DNA from: Saccharopolyspora gloriosae | GTDB lineage: Bacteria; Actinomycetota; Actinomycetes; Mycobacteriales; Pseudonocardiaceae | Assembly: GCF_014203325.1 (NCBI RefSeq) | Contig: NZ_JACHIV010000001.1 | Location: forward strand, 1,427,501-1,491,500 | Length of the DNA stretch: 64,000 nt | Direction of reading: 5' to 3' | Made by a program: the position numbers and the translations under genes | Notes under the pieces: model-generated | What the model was told of the DNA's origin: nothing | The model's input: only the letters and a program-made list of their open reading frames with translations | The model's database searches: none | Shown here: piece after piece, positions 11,172 to 22,399 of the stretch | Position numbering within the stretch: the first letter of the stretch is position 1 | Layout: each line of letters begins with the position of its first letter

Positions 11172-11208
11172 GCCCGTGCCGGGCACGGGCGCCCCGCGCG
11201 TGCGGGGC
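11172..11208 (-). promoter_or_regulatory. Tandem hairpins in the leader of the DUF349 gene
   Basis: Two perfect stems lie side by side: 8 bp (11172-11179 with 11183-11190, loop 3) and 7 bp (11191-11197 with 11202-11208, loop 4). They are 33-69 bases upstream of the DUF349 start on its transcript. They could be leader RNA structure or the end of something transcribed leftward. Confidence 0.45.
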
Positions 11209-11420
11209 CGGTGCGCGGCGATCCGGACTCGCGTGGTGAGTCCGATCTCCGCTGGCGCATTCAAACAGGTCGCCCCCGGCTCCGGAATTCCGGCGGTACC
11301 ACTGCGCGGTCCGCGCGGTCGCGAACGCAGGTCCTGCCAGGTCCTCCGACCGCCCGTCGCGCGCCCCGTTCGGGTCCCTGCTCCGCTCACCGCTGACCGT
11401 GACCTTTACCGTGCACGGGT

Positions 11421-12185
11421 GTGATCACCCGCATCGCCGTGGTGCCTTACCCGCCGTTGCTCGTCCCCGAACTGACCGTGCGGTCGACTTCGCTGATCGA
11501 GCCCGTGCGGAGCGCGTGCCTGCGCGCCACCACCAGTTTGACGGAAGCCGCAACCGAATGGGTGGCCGTCGGTGTAGATCGTTCCGGACCGGCGGTCCTG
11601 AGCCCGGCCACCACCGGCACGTTCGCCGGTTACGGCGTCGACGTCCCGGTGGCGCTGCGGGAGAGGGCGGAGCGGTCCGCACCGCCCGACCCGGACCTGC
11701 CGCTGCCCGCGCTGGTCGCCGGTCTCCTGCGCGCGCAGGCCGGTGCGCGGTCGGTGACCGTGCGGCTGCTGGCGCCGGACACCCCTGCCGACCAGGCCGC
11801 CGAGCTCGGTGCGCGGCTCGACGCCGACGGCCCTGAGACAGGGCTGCTGGTGCTCGCCGAAGGCGGCAGCCACCGGGACGAACGATCACCGCACCTCCCC
11901 GACCCGCGGGCGGCCGGGCTCGACGACGCCCTGCGCGACGCGCTGCGCGACGTCGACGGACCCGCGCTGCTCGGGCTGGAACCGCAGGAGTGCGACGAGC
12001 TCGGCGTGCACAGCCGGGCCGCGTGGCAGGTCGCCGCGGGCGTCGCCGCGACCGGCACGTGGCAGGCGGAGCCGCTGTACTCGGACACCCCGCTGGGCAT
12101 CACGTACCACGTGGGCGTGTGGTCCAGGGCGGTGCAGGAGCCCGGCGCGAGCGCTCTGCGCGGGGAATCGCCGCTGCGCCGCTGA
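11421..12185 (+). CDS. Class III extradiol dioxygenase B-subunit-like protein (Rv2728c-like)
   Basis: A 254-residue protein starting at GTG 11421. The N-terminus MITRIAVVPYPPLLVPEL and later blocks such as LLVLAEGGSHRDERSPHLPD and YSDTPLGITYHVGVW match the conserved actinobacterial family annotated as 'class III extradiol dioxygenase subunit B-like'. The gene always sits next to miaA in mycobacteria, as here (54 bp upstream of it). The fold assignment is from family knowledge; no dioxygenase substrate is known, and the complete metal-ligand set is not obvious by eye. Confidence 0.78.
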   Translation: MITRIAVVPYPPLLVPELTVRSTSLIEPVRSACLRATTSLTEAATEWVAVGVDRSGPAVLSPATTGTFAGYGVDVPVALRERAERSAPPDPDLPLPALVAGLLRAQAGARSVTVRLLAPDTPADQAAELGARLDADGPETGLLVLAEGGSHRDERSPHLPDPRAAGLDDALRDALRDVDGPALLGLEPQECDELGVHSRAAWQVAAGVAATGTWQAEPLYSDTPLGITYHVGVWSRAVQEPGASALRGESPLRR

Positions 12186-12239
12186 CCTGGCGTCGGCCCT
12201 GGGTGAATCGATCGGGGGACAGGCCTTACAGTCGCCACC

Positions 12240-13151
12240 GTGTCCGCCGCATCCACAGCTCGACCGGTGGCGATCGTCGGGCCCACCGCCACCGGCAAGT
12301 CGGATCTCGCCGTCGAGGTCGCGATCGAGCTCGGCGGCGAGGTGATCAACGCCGACGCGATGCAGCTCTACCGCGGCATGGACCTCGGCACCGCCAAGCT
12401 CACCGAGGCGGAGCGCCGCGACGTCCCGCACCACCTGCTGGACGTGCTCGACGTGACCGAGGCGGCCTCGGTCGCCGCCTACCAGCGGGAAGCGCGTGCC
12501 GCCGTCGAGGACGTGCTGGCGCGCGGACGCACCCCGGTGCTCGTCGGCGGCAGCGGCCTGTACGTGCAGGCGGTGCTCGACGACCTGCGGTTCCCCGGCA
12601 CCGACCCGGACGTGCGGGCGCGCTGGGAGGAGGAACTGCGGACCTGCGGCGCGGCGGCGCTGCACCACCGCCTCGCCGAACTGGACCCGCCCGCCGCGGC
12701 GGCCATCCTTCCCTCGAACGGGCGACGCCTGGTGCGGGCGCTGGAGGTCATCGAGATCACCGGGCAGCCGTTCTCGGCGAACCTGCCCGTCCCGGGCCCG
12801 CCCCGCTACGACACCGTGCTGATCGGCCTGGACCGGCCCGTCGCCGAACTCGACGACCGAGTCGATCGGCGGGTCACCTGGATGTTCGACACCGGACTGG
12901 TCGCCGAGGTGCGCGAACTGGCAGACCACGGCCTGCGCCACGGCCGGACGGCGTCCCGGGCGCTGGGCTACCAGCAGGTCCTGGCCGAGCTCGACGGATC
13001 CGGCGACATGACCGTCGCCGCCGCCGAAACCGCCCGCCTGACCAGGCGCTTCGTGCGCAAGCAGCGCTCCTGGTTTCGCCGCGACGACCGCATCCACTGG
13101 TTCGAGCCGGCGACGGCGAGGCCCGGGATCCACCGGCTGCTGCGCACGTAG
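12240..13151 (+). CDS. miaA: tRNA dimethylallyltransferase
   Basis: Transfers a dimethylallyl group to A37 of UNN-reading tRNAs, giving the substrate of MiaB. It has 303 residues: P-loop GPTATGKS (15-22), [30 protein letters not shown], the IPP-transferase core [16 protein letters not shown] and the C-terminal block RALGYQQVL followed by [17 protein letters not shown] start at 12240. It is followed after 9 bp by dapF, so both are likely in one transcript. Confidence 0.95.
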   Translation: MSAASTARPVAIVGPTATGKSDLAVEVAIELGGEVINADAMQLYRGMDLGTAKLTEAERRDVPHHLLDVLDVTEAASVAAYQREARAAVEDVLARGRTPVLVGGSGLYVQAVLDDLRFPGTDPDVRARWEEELRTCGAAALHHRLAELDPPAAAAILPSNGRRLVRALEVIEITGQPFSANLPVPGPPRYDTVLIGLDRPVAELDDRVDRRVTWMFDTGLVAEVRELADHGLRHGRTASRALGYQQVLAELDGSGDMTVAAAETARLTRRFVRKQRSWFRRDDRIHWFEPATARPGIHRLLRT

Positions 13152-13160
13152 ACTCGTCAC

Positions 13161-14012
13161 GTGCGGTTTTCCGAAGGACCTGAGTTCACCAAGGGCCACG
13201 GCACGCAGAACGATTTCATCGTGCTGCCCGACCCGGACGGCGAGCTGGAGCTCACCGATGCCCACGTGCGCGCGCTGTGCGACCGCCGTCGCGGCCTCGG
13301 AGCCGACGGCGTGCTGCGCGTCGTGCCCGCGGGCGCGGTGCCCGACGCCCCCGACGACGTTGACCCGGACGTGTGGTTCATGGACTACCGCAACGCGGAC
13401 GGGTCGCTCGCCGAGATGTGCGGCAACGGCGTCCGGGTGTTCGCCCGCTACCTCGTCGAAGCGGGGCTGGTCGAGCAGTCCGAGTTCCCCGTCGGAACCC
13501 GAGCCGGGATCCGCTCGGTCCGCACCCACCCGGACGGCGGCAGCACCGTCGACATGGGCGCGGCGCGGATCTTCGGCGACTCCGCGGCCACGCACGGCGG
13601 CAGGGAGTTCGCCGGGGTCGCGGTGGACCTGGGCAACCCGCACCTGGCGTGCGTGACCGAGGCGGACCTCGACGCGCTCGACCTCGCCGAAGCGCCCGAG
13701 CACGACGGCGGGCTGTTCCCGAACGGCGTCAACGTGGAGTTCGTGCGCCCCACCGAACCGCAGCGGGTGCGGATGCGCGTGCACGAACGCGGGGTCGGCG
13801 AAACCCGTTCCTGCGGCACCGGCACGGTCGCCGCCGCCGTCGCGGCGCTGCGCGCCGACGGGGAGAGCACCGGTCGCCGGATCGTCGACATCCCCGGCGG
13901 CACCGTGCAGGTCGACGTGACCGAGACGACGACGCTGCTCACCGGGCCCGCGGTGCTGGTCGGCGGCGGCAGGCTCGATGCCGGCTGGTGGCGGCAGGTC
14001 GAGGGCGGCTGA
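13161..14012 (+). CDS. dapF: Diaminopimelate epimerase
   Basis: Interconverts LL- and meso-diaminopimelate for peptidoglycan and lysine synthesis; PLP-independent, with two catalytic cysteines. Both are present in 283 residues: Cys87 in MCGNGVRVF and Cys218 in [11 protein letters not shown]. The start [12 protein letters not shown] and GNPHLA are also typical. GTG start at 13161, only 9 bp after miaA. Confidence 0.95.
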   Translation: MRFSEGPEFTKGHGTQNDFIVLPDPDGELELTDAHVRALCDRRRGLGADGVLRVVPAGAVPDAPDDVDPDVWFMDYRNADGSLAEMCGNGVRVFARYLVEAGLVEQSEFPVGTRAGIRSVRTHPDGGSTVDMGAARIFGDSAATHGGREFAGVAVDLGNPHLACVTEADLDALDLAEAPEHDGGLFPNGVNVEFVRPTEPQRVRMRVHERGVGETRSCGTGTVAAAVAALRADGESTGRRIVDIPGGTVQVDVTETTTLLTGPAVLVGGGRLDAGWWRQVEGG

Positions 14013-14045
14013 ACCGCCTCGGGCGGTGGTCACACCGTTCGAAGG

Positions 14046-14075
14046 GTGAAAACCGCTCGCGTGCCGTGGGACAAT
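14046..14075 (+). promoter_or_regulatory. hflX: Possible promoter of hflX
   Basis: GTGAAA (14046-14051) and GACAAT (14070-14075) are spaced 18 bp. The predicted transcript would begin within a few bases of the ATG at 14085, that is, a leaderless mRNA. The -35 match is modest. Confidence 0.35.
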
Positions 14076-14084
14076 GGTGCCGAT

Positions 14085-15620
14085 ATGAAGAATTCCGCAC
14101 TGTGGTCACATGAGGCAGGCACCCCGGCCGGTGCCCGCACGACAGCCGAAGCCGACGACGGCATCCGCCTGGACGGGGAAGCCCCGCTCGACGACGGCGA
14201 CTTCGGCTTCCAGCCCGAATCCGACCTCGCGGACCCGTCCGCGGGGGAGATGGCACTCGAAGAGCGCGCCTCGCTGCGCCGCGTCGCGGGGCTGTCGACC
14301 GAGCTCGCGGACATCACCGAGGTCGAGTACCGGCGCCTGCGCCTGGAACGCGTGGTGCTGGTGGGCGTCTGGACCGAGGGCGACGCCGCGCACGCCGAGA
14401 CGTCGCTGGCCGAGCTCGCCCGGCTCGCCGAGACCGCGGGCTCCGAGGTGCTCGACGGGTTGGTGCAGCGCAGGCCGCGCCCGGATCCCGCCACCTACGT
14501 GGGGTCCGGCAAGGTCAAGGAGCTGCGCGACGTCGTGATCTCCACCGGTGCGGACACCGTCATCTGCGACGGTGAACTGTCCGCCGGTCAGCTGCGCCAG
14601 CTGGAGGACAAGCTCAAGGTCAAGGTCATCGACCGGACCGCGCTCATCTTGGACATCTTCGCCCAGCACGCCAGCTCCAAGGAGGGCAAGGCCCAGGTCG
14701 AGCTGGCTCAGCTGCAGTACTTCCTGCCGCGGCTGCGCGGCTGGGGCGAGGCGATGTCCCGGCAGGCGGGCGGGCGCGCCGGTGGCGCCACCGGTGGTGT
14801 CGGTACCCGTGGTCCCGGTGAGACGAAGCTGGAGACCGACCGCCGGTTGATCCACAAGCGGATCAGCAAGCTCCGCAAGGAGCTCAAGGCCATGAGCACC
14901 GTCCGCAGCACCAAGCGCGGTCGGCGCGAAGCGCAGCACGTGCCCGGTGTGGCCATCGCGGGTTACACGAACGCGGGCAAGTCCAGCCTGCTCAACGCCC
15001 TGACCGGGGCCGGTGTGCTGGTCGAGGACGCGCTGTTCGCGACCCTGGATCCGACGACGCGCCGTGCCGAGACCCCGGACGGCAGGCCGCACACGCTGAC
15101 CGACACGGTCGGCTTCGTCCGGCACCTGCCGCACCAGCTGGTGGAGGCGTTCCGCTCGACGCTGGAAGAGGTCACCGCCGCCGATCTGCTGGTGCACGTC
15201 GTGGACGGTTCCGAGCCGCAGCCGCACGAGCAGGTCTCCGCGGTGCGCACGGTCGTCTCCGACATCGCGGCGGAGCACGGTGCCCCGGTGCCGGAGGAGC
15301 TGCTCGTGGTGAACAAGGTCGACCAGGTCGACCCGACCCGCATCGCGGAGCTGCGCCAGTTGCTGCCGGGCGCGGTGTTCGTCTCGTCGCACAGCGGTGA
15401 GGGCATCGCCAACCTCCGCGAGCTCATCGCCGAGCGGCTGCCCAGGCCGGATGTGCTCATCGACGCGCTGGTGCCCTACACCCGCGGTGAGCTGGTGGCC
15501 CGGGTGCACGCCGAAGGCGAGCTCGTGGCCGAGGAGCACACCGCCGACGGGACCCGGTTGCGGGCGAAGGTCCGTTCCGACCTGGCCGGTGCGCTGCGCC
15601 CGTTCGTAGGAGCCGGATGA
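14085..15620 (+). CDS. hflX: Ribosome-associated GTPase HflX
   Basis: A GTPase that splits or rescues stalled/hibernating 70S ribosomes. The N-terminal HflX domain includes VGSGKVKELRD and the glycine-rich RGPGETKLETDRR linker. The G domain carries G1 GYTNAGKSS (about residue 291), G3 DTVGF and G4 NKVDQ. The ATG at 14085 gives 511 residues; an in-frame GTG at 14046 would add 13. I prefer 14085 because a -10-like hexamer lies just upstream of it. Neighbours dapF and miaA match mycobacteria. Confidence 0.92.
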   Translation: MKNSALWSHEAGTPAGARTTAEADDGIRLDGEAPLDDGDFGFQPESDLADPSAGEMALEERASLRRVAGLSTELADITEVEYRRLRLERVVLVGVWTEGDAAHAETSLAELARLAETAGSEVLDGLVQRRPRPDPATYVGSGKVKELRDVVISTGADTVICDGELSAGQLRQLEDKLKVKVIDRTALILDIFAQHASSKEGKAQVELAQLQYFLPRLRGWGEAMSRQAGGRAGGATGGVGTRGPGETKLETDRRLIHKRISKLRKELKAMSTVRSTKRGRREAQHVPGVAIAGYTNAGKSSLLNALTGAGVLVEDALFATLDPTTRRAETPDGRPHTLTDTVGFVRHLPHQLVEAFRSTLEEVTAADLLVHVVDGSEPQPHEQVSAVRTVVSDIAAEHGAPVPEELLVVNKVDQVDPTRIAELRQLLPGAVFVSSHSGEGIANLRELIAERLPRPDVLIDALVPYTRGELVARVHAEGELVAEEHTADGTRLRAKVRSDLAGALRPFVGAG

Positions 15621-15660
15621 GCAGGACGGGGAAGGCTCGGGCCGTCGTCGTCCTCGCGCG

Positions 15661-16734
15661 GTGACCGAGCCGGTGCGCACTGCCCGTCGTCGGTCGTGCG
15701 CGTTCGTCGCCGCCCTCGCGTTGGTGGGCGTCCCGACGGGGGTGGCGACCGCTCAGAGCGGTGTCGCGCCCGAGCAGCGGTGCCGGATCAGCGACCCGAA
15801 CTTGACGGAGTTGTCGGGCTTGTCCTCCGACGGCCGGTACTGGTACGCGGTCGACGACGGCGGGAGCTCGATCCGGGTCAGCTTGCTCGACCGCGGTGAT
15901 TGTTCGGTGCGGGACGTGTGGACCTCCGAAACCGACCCGTACGACGTCGAGGACCTCGCCCTGGCGCCGGACGGCGCGGTGTGGCTGGCCGATACCGGCG
16001 ACAACCGGCGCCAGCGGAGCACCGTGGCGCTGCACAGGCTGACCGAGGACGGCGACTCGACGCTGTACCGGCTCAGCTATCCGGACGGCCCGCACGACGC
16101 GGAGGCGATCCTGCTCGACCGGGCCGGCACTCCGCACGTGGTCACGAAAGAGCCGTTCGGCGTGGCGTTCGTCTACCGCCCGGCCGCTGCGCTCGCGGCG
16201 GACGCGACGGTGCCGTGGGAACGGGTCGGCTCGGTCGCGCTGCCCACCACGGATTCGCCGGACGGACCGATCAAGGGAATCGGCACCCGGCTGGTGACCG
16301 GCGGGTCGGTGAGCCAGGACGGGACCATGATCGCGTTGCGGACCTACACCGAGGCGTACCTGTTCCACGCTCCCGACGGGGACGTCGCCGCGGCGCTGCA
16401 ACGTCCTCCGGTGCCGTTGCGGTTGCCGCCCGAGCCGCAGGGCGAGGCGATCGCCTGGGAGCCGGACGGCACGCTGCTGACGACTTCCGAGGGACTGCAA
16501 CCGGTGTTCGCTCTGCCTGCCGCGGCGGCACTGCTCGCCCCCGCGGAGCCCGAAGCCCCACCGTCCCCGGAAACCCCGGACGCCGACCCCACGCCCCAGG
16601 CGCATCCCGACGAGGACGGCACCGCTGACTCCGAGCCGACCGGCGAGGCGTTCTCCACCGCACCCGCGCTCGTCGTGGCCGGTGGCCTCGCCGCTCTCCT
16701 GCTGTACTTCCTGGCCCGAATGCGCCGCCGCTGA
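15661..16734 (+). CDS. Secreted, membrane-anchored beta-propeller-like protein
   Basis: A 357-residue protein beginning at GTG 15661. It has a signal peptide (about 1-32, ending near VATAQ), a repetitive domain with blade-like blocks (LSGLSSDGRYWYAVDDG, VEDLALAPDGAVWLADTGD, GEAIAWEPDGTLLTTSEG), a Pro/Glu/Asp-rich stalk, one C-terminal membrane helix (ALVVAGGLAALLLYFLA) and a terminal RMRRR. The topology is an outward-facing domain held by a C-terminal anchor. I do not recognise a specific function; the WD/YWTD-like appearance is by inspection only. Confidence 0.75.
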   Translation: MTEPVRTARRRSCAFVAALALVGVPTGVATAQSGVAPEQRCRISDPNLTELSGLSSDGRYWYAVDDGGSSIRVSLLDRGDCSVRDVWTSETDPYDVEDLALAPDGAVWLADTGDNRRQRSTVALHRLTEDGDSTLYRLSYPDGPHDAEAILLDRAGTPHVVTKEPFGVAFVYRPAAALAADATVPWERVGSVALPTTDSPDGPIKGIGTRLVTGGSVSQDGTMIALRTYTEAYLFHAPDGDVAAALQRPPVPLRLPPEPQGEAIAWEPDGTLLTTSEGLQPVFALPAAAALLAPAEPEAPPSPETPDADPTPQAHPDEDGTADSEPTGEAFSTAPALVVAGGLAALLLYFLARMRRR

Positions 16735-16810
16735 CGGCAATCCTTGATCATTATCCCGCTGGCCGCGAAGCCGTTGAGCAACGACCACAGCGTGAGAGGA
16801 CTACTCGCGA

Positions 16811-16835
16811 GTCCTCACGTTCTTTTCGTGAGGAC
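16811..16835. terminator. Terminator hairpin after the secreted protein gene
   Basis: A perfect 9-bp stem (16811-16819 with 16827-16835) has a T-rich loop. It lies 76 bp past the stop codon, between convergent genes. Confidence 0.6.
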
Positions 16836-16881
16836 AGCGATTTTCGTGTGTGGCGAAGCCGGCGGCTTCCTCGTGGGACGG

Positions 16882-16916
16882 CGATTTCGTGATGTAGGGA
16901 GCTACATGAGAAATCG
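16882..16916. other. AT-richer two-part hairpin downstream of lexA
   Basis: Outer 7-bp arms (16882-16888 with 16910-16916) and inner 6-bp arms (16892-16897 with 16902-16907) close on a GGAG loop. It is unusually AT-rich for the window and lies about 97 bp past the lexA stop. It could be the lexA terminator or a small structured element. Confidence 0.45.
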
Positions 16917-17012
16917 ATCCCGCAGAGTAGGGAGCCGCCGCCACACGACTCCCACTCAGGCCAAGAACAAAGACAGGTTCCGAGGCCCCGGCCGCTCTCC
17001 GAAAGGTTTCCC

Positions 17013-17801
17013 TCAGAGGCGGCGCAGGACTGCTACTACCTTGCCCAGGATCGTCGCGTCGTCGCCGAGGATGGGCTGGTACGCCTCGTTGTGCGGGACG
17101 AGCCACACGTGGTCCTCGGTGCGCTTGAACGTCTTGACGGTCGCTTCGCCGTCGATCATCGCCGCCACGACGTCACCGTTGTCCGCGTCCGGCTGCTGGC
17201 GCACCGCGACCCAGTCGCCGTCGGTGATGGCCAGGTCGGTCATCGAGTCGCCGACGACCTGGAGCAGGAACAGCGAGCCCTCGCCGACGATCTCCTTCGG
17301 CAGCGGGAACACGTCCTCCACCGATTCCTCGGCCAGGATCGGGCCGCCGGCGGCGATCCGGCCCACCACCGGGACGTACGCGGGCTTCGGCCTACCGGCG
17401 AGCTCGGACTGCTCGGAGTCGGCGACCAGCACGCCCACCGTGCGCGGGCGGTGCGGATCACGCCGCAGGAAGCCCTTCCGCTCCAGCACCCGCAGCTGGT
17501 AGGCGACCGACGAGGTGGACGTGAGGCCCACCGCGTCGCCGATCTCGCGCACGCTCGGCGGGTAGCCGTGCTCCCGCATCCAGCTGCGGATCGACTCGAG
17601 CACCTTGAGCTGCCGGTCGCTGAGTTCGTCGGTGCCCGGCTGTTCGGGGACCGACGAGGCGGGCGCGGTCGGCTCCGCTGCCGTGCCACCTCGGATGTCG
17701 GTCACGATCGCCTCCGCGCCGCGAGAACCGTTCGTCGATCCGGCGCCGTCGGACGTGCCGCCGAGTTCGTCGTTGATCGATTCGGTCGTATTGCTGACCA
17801 C
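17013..17801 (-). CDS. lexA: SOS repressor LexA
   Basis: Repressor of the DNA-damage response, inactivated by RecA-stimulated self-cleavage. It has 262 residues: a 58-residue low-complexity N-terminal extension, the winged-helix domain ([19 protein letters not shown]), cleavage site Ala151-Gly152 in RIAAGGP, catalytic Ser186 (GDSMTDL) and Lys223 (VKTFKR). The second of two adjacent GTGs (17801) was chosen because AGGAGG is 5 bases upstream. Relatives usually have about 230-240 residues, so the N-terminus is longer than normal. A SOS box overlaps its own promoter. Confidence 0.95.
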   Translation of the reverse strand: MVSNTTESINDELGGTSDGAGSTNGSRGAEAIVTDIRGGTAAEPTAPASSVPEQPGTDELSDRQLKVLESIRSWMREHGYPPSVREIGDAVGLTSTSSVAYQLRVLERKGFLRRDPHRPRTVGVLVADSEQSELAGRPKPAYVPVVGRIAAGGPILAEESVEDVFPLPKEIVGEGSLFLLQVVGDSMTDLAITDGDWVAVRQQPDADNGDVVAAMIDGEATVKTFKRTEDHVWLVPHNEAYQPILGDDATILGKVVAVLRRL

Positions 17802-17849
17802 CACTGCCTCCTGTCCTCGTGAACGGGACTGCTCGTGACTCCGATTTCC

Positions 17850-17878
17850 ACAGTAGACGGGGCGAAGTGGAAGATCAA
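17850..17878 (-). promoter_or_regulatory. lexA: lexA promoter
   Basis: On the minus strand TTGATC (-35, 17873-17878) and TACTGT (-10, 17850-17855) are separated by exactly 17 bp. The -35 overlaps the edge of the SOS box at 17875-17890, so LexA binding should block RNA polymerase: autoregulation. Confidence 0.7.
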
Positions 17879-17890
17879 ACACCTGTTCGA
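17875..17890. promoter_or_regulatory. LexA-binding site (SOS box) for lexA
   Basis: TCAAACACCTGTTCGA differs from the actinobacterial/Bacillus-type consensus TCGAAC-N4-GTTCGA at one position. It overlaps the lexA -35 element. Confidence 0.85.
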
Positions 17891-17954
17891 GTTAATTTGA
17901 GTCAGACCCTGGCGCATTCGGGCACTGTTGGTACACAATCGCACGCAGGTTCGA

Positions 17955-17970
17955 TCGAACACCTTTTCGA
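17955..17970. promoter_or_regulatory. LexA-binding site (SOS box) for the LysM gene
   Basis: TCGAACACCTTTTCGA differs from TCGAAC-N4-GTTCGA at one position. It lies 53 bp upstream of the LysM gene start and 80 bp from the first box. A weak TTCGAT/TTGTAC promoter (17950-17955, 17973-17978, spacer 17) would place the box between -35 and -10. Confidence 0.85.
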
Positions 17971-18022
17971 TCTTGTACGTCGATCTGCGGGCCGGTCTCC
18001 GGCCCCGATGCTGGAGGTGCTC

Positions 18023-18484
18023 ATGGTGGCGATGTCCGGTGCGGCGACCCGGTCGCGATCCGGCGCTGCGAGAATGGGATCACCGGCGGTTCCGGCGGGT
18101 GGGCTCTCGCTGCCGCGCGGGGCCGTCGCGGCCGAGCCGCCAATGCTGAGGGCTGCGCGGTCCGCTCCTGGGGCGGAGGCGGCGCGGGCTGGGTGGCTCG
18201 CCGCCGCCCGCGAGTGCGCCTGGCTCGTCGCGGTGGGTGCCTGCGCATTCGTCGGCGTCCTTCTGTTCGGCGTGCTCGCGCTGGATTCGGGAGCGCGGCC
18301 GGTGCCGGATGCTACGGCGGTCGCGCGCGTGGCGGACGGCGACACGCTGTGGTCGGTGGCGGCGCGTTTCGCTCCGGACAGTGACCAGCGTGCGGTGGTC
18401 GGGCGGATCGTGGAGCTCAACCGCCTCGGCGCCGACGGGTCCGGGTTAGGTCGCACGTTGATCGTTCCCGCGCAGCGCGGCTGA
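18023..18484 (+). CDS. SOS-induced cell-division suppressor, ChiZ/DivS-like LysM membrane protein
   Basis: A 153-residue protein. It has a basic, disordered N-terminus of about 60 residues, one membrane helix (WLVAVGACAFVGVLLFGVLA, about 66-85) and an extracytoplasmic LysM domain (VADGDTLWSVAARF to LGRTLIVPAQ, about 100-150). The same topology, and the place between lexA and nrdR, are those of M. tuberculosis ChiZ (Rv2719c) and C. glutamicum DivS, which delay division during DNA damage. The SOS box upstream supports this. Start at ATG 18023, with GGAGG 5 bases upstream. The N-terminal part is poorly conserved. Confidence 0.85.
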   Translation: MVAMSGAATRSRSGAARMGSPAVPAGGLSLPRGAVAAEPPMLRAARSAPGAEAARAGWLAAARECAWLVAVGACAFVGVLLFGVLALDSGARPVPDATAVARVADGDTLWSVAARFAPDSDQRAVVGRIVELNRLGADGSGLGRTLIVPAQRG

Positions 18485-18618
18485 CGCCCGGGGCGTCATC
18501 TCGCCCGCCTCTCGGGGTGTCGGCTGGGGCTTCCGCAGGTCGCTTGGTTCGATGTCACTCGACCGGGCGGGGAGGGGTGGGTCGGTTTGCTTCCCGATCT
18601 GCGGCGGATTAAAGTCGA

Positions 18619-18634
18619 CCACAACATCTAGTAG
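18619..18634. promoter_or_regulatory. NrdR box 1
   Basis: CCACAACATCTAGTAG matches 11-12 of 16 positions of the NrdR consensus ACACWATATATWGTGT. It lies 124 bp upstream of nrdR. Confidence 0.7.
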
Positions 18635-18650
18635 TTACGCCGGTGTAGTT

Positions 18651-18666
18651 ACTCCACAGGTTGGGA
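18651..18666. promoter_or_regulatory. NrdR box 2 (degenerate)
   Basis: ACTCCACAGGTTGGGA is a weaker match, starting 32 bp after box 1, about three helical turns. Paired boxes at this spacing are the rule for NrdR. Confidence 0.5.
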
Positions 18667-18757
18667 TCACGGAGTATTCACGCGTCCACGGACCGTGAGC
18701 GCGACCGGCTACCGCGATGGTGTGGGTGACGACGACGCCGGGAAGGGGGTGAGTCCG

Positions 18758-19243
18758 ATGCGGTGCCCGTTCTGCCGAGGCGACGATTCGCGAGTGGTCG
18801 ACTCGCGCGAGGTCGAGGAAGGCCAGGCGATCCGGCGCAGGCGATCATGTTCAGCCTGCGGTCGCCGGTTCACGACGGTGGAAGAGCTCGTGCTGTCGGT
18901 CGTCAAGCGTTCCGGCGTCACCGAGGCGTTCAGCCGGGAGAAGGTGGTCCGGGGAGTGCGGCGCGCCTGCCAGGGTCGTCCCGTGGAGGAGGACGCGCTG
19001 CAGCAGCTCGCGCACCGCGTCGAGGACGCGGTCCGCTCCCGGGGTGTGTCGGAGTTGTCCAGCCACGAGGTCGGACTCGCGATCCTGGGACCGCTGCGCG
19101 AACTGGACGAGGTCGCGTACCTGCGGTTCGCCAGCGTGTACCGGGCCTTCTCCTCCGTCGAGGACTTCGAGAAGGAGATCGCGGACCTCCGGGACGCGGC
19201 GGGCGTCGTCGCCCGTGCGGCCGAGGAGAACGCAGGTGGCTAG
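18758..19243 (+). CDS. nrdR: Transcriptional repressor NrdR
   Basis: Represses ribonucleotide reductase genes in response to ATP/dATP. It has 161 residues: an N-terminal zinc ribbon with Cys pairs in [11 protein letters not shown] and [10 protein letters not shown], then an ATP-cone domain ([19 protein letters not shown]). The ATG at 18758 is chosen because the family starts MRCPFC and a GGAAGGGGG site lies upstream; the open frame extends further left. It lies 121 bp upstream of nrdJ on the same strand, so repressor and target are probably co-transcribed under the NrdR boxes. Confidence 0.95.
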   Translation: MRCPFCRGDDSRVVDSREVEEGQAIRRRRSCSACGRRFTTVEELVLSVVKRSGVTEAFSREKVVRGVRRACQGRPVEEDALQQLAHRVEDAVRSRGVSELSSHEVGLAILGPLRELDEVAYLRFASVYRAFSSVEDFEKEIADLRDAAGVVARAAEENAGG

Positions 19244-19364
19244 GTCGAAGCGGCGGCACGCGAGGCGCGGGTCGGCGAACGTGGGTGGGATGCGACCGAA
19301 CCGGACGGGGAGCCCGGACGGTGGCGGGAATGCACGAGCGAGCAACAGGGAAGAGGGACAGGTC

Positions 19365-22193
<2,829 letters not shown>

Positions 22194-22255
22194 TCGAGGG
22201 CACGAGCGCTCGGGACGACCTCGATCGTTTGCGAGCGTTGACCTGAAGTAGCACT

Positions 22256-22294
22256 GCGGCGGGTGGTCCGGCTTGATGCCGGGCCGCCCGCCGC
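22256..22294 (+). terminator. nrdJ terminator hairpin
   Basis: A 17-bp stem including two G-U pairs (22256-22272 with 22278-22294) closes on TTGAT, 63 bp past the nrdJ stop. Confidence 0.75.
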
Positions 22295-22347
22295 TGTCGT
22301 GACCGGCTGCGGACGTGTCTTCGTCGGCATGCCGCACCGATGCGAAA

Positions 22348-22377
22348 GCGGGGGCCGATCGTGTGATCGGCCCCCGC
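22348..22377. terminator. Terminator hairpin before the aminotransferase 3' end
   Basis: A perfect 13-bp stem (22348-22360 with 22365-22377, loop GTGT) lies 23 bp beyond the stop of the minus-strand aminotransferase gene. With the hairpin at 22256-22294 it separates the two convergent units. Confidence 0.75.
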
Positions 22378-22399
22378 GCTCGTGTCGTCCTCCCCGAAT

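Noticed and set aside
18485-19364. Cobalamin riboswitch for nrdJ
   Set aside because: No B12-box-like conserved core was seen. NrdR boxes explain the regulation better.
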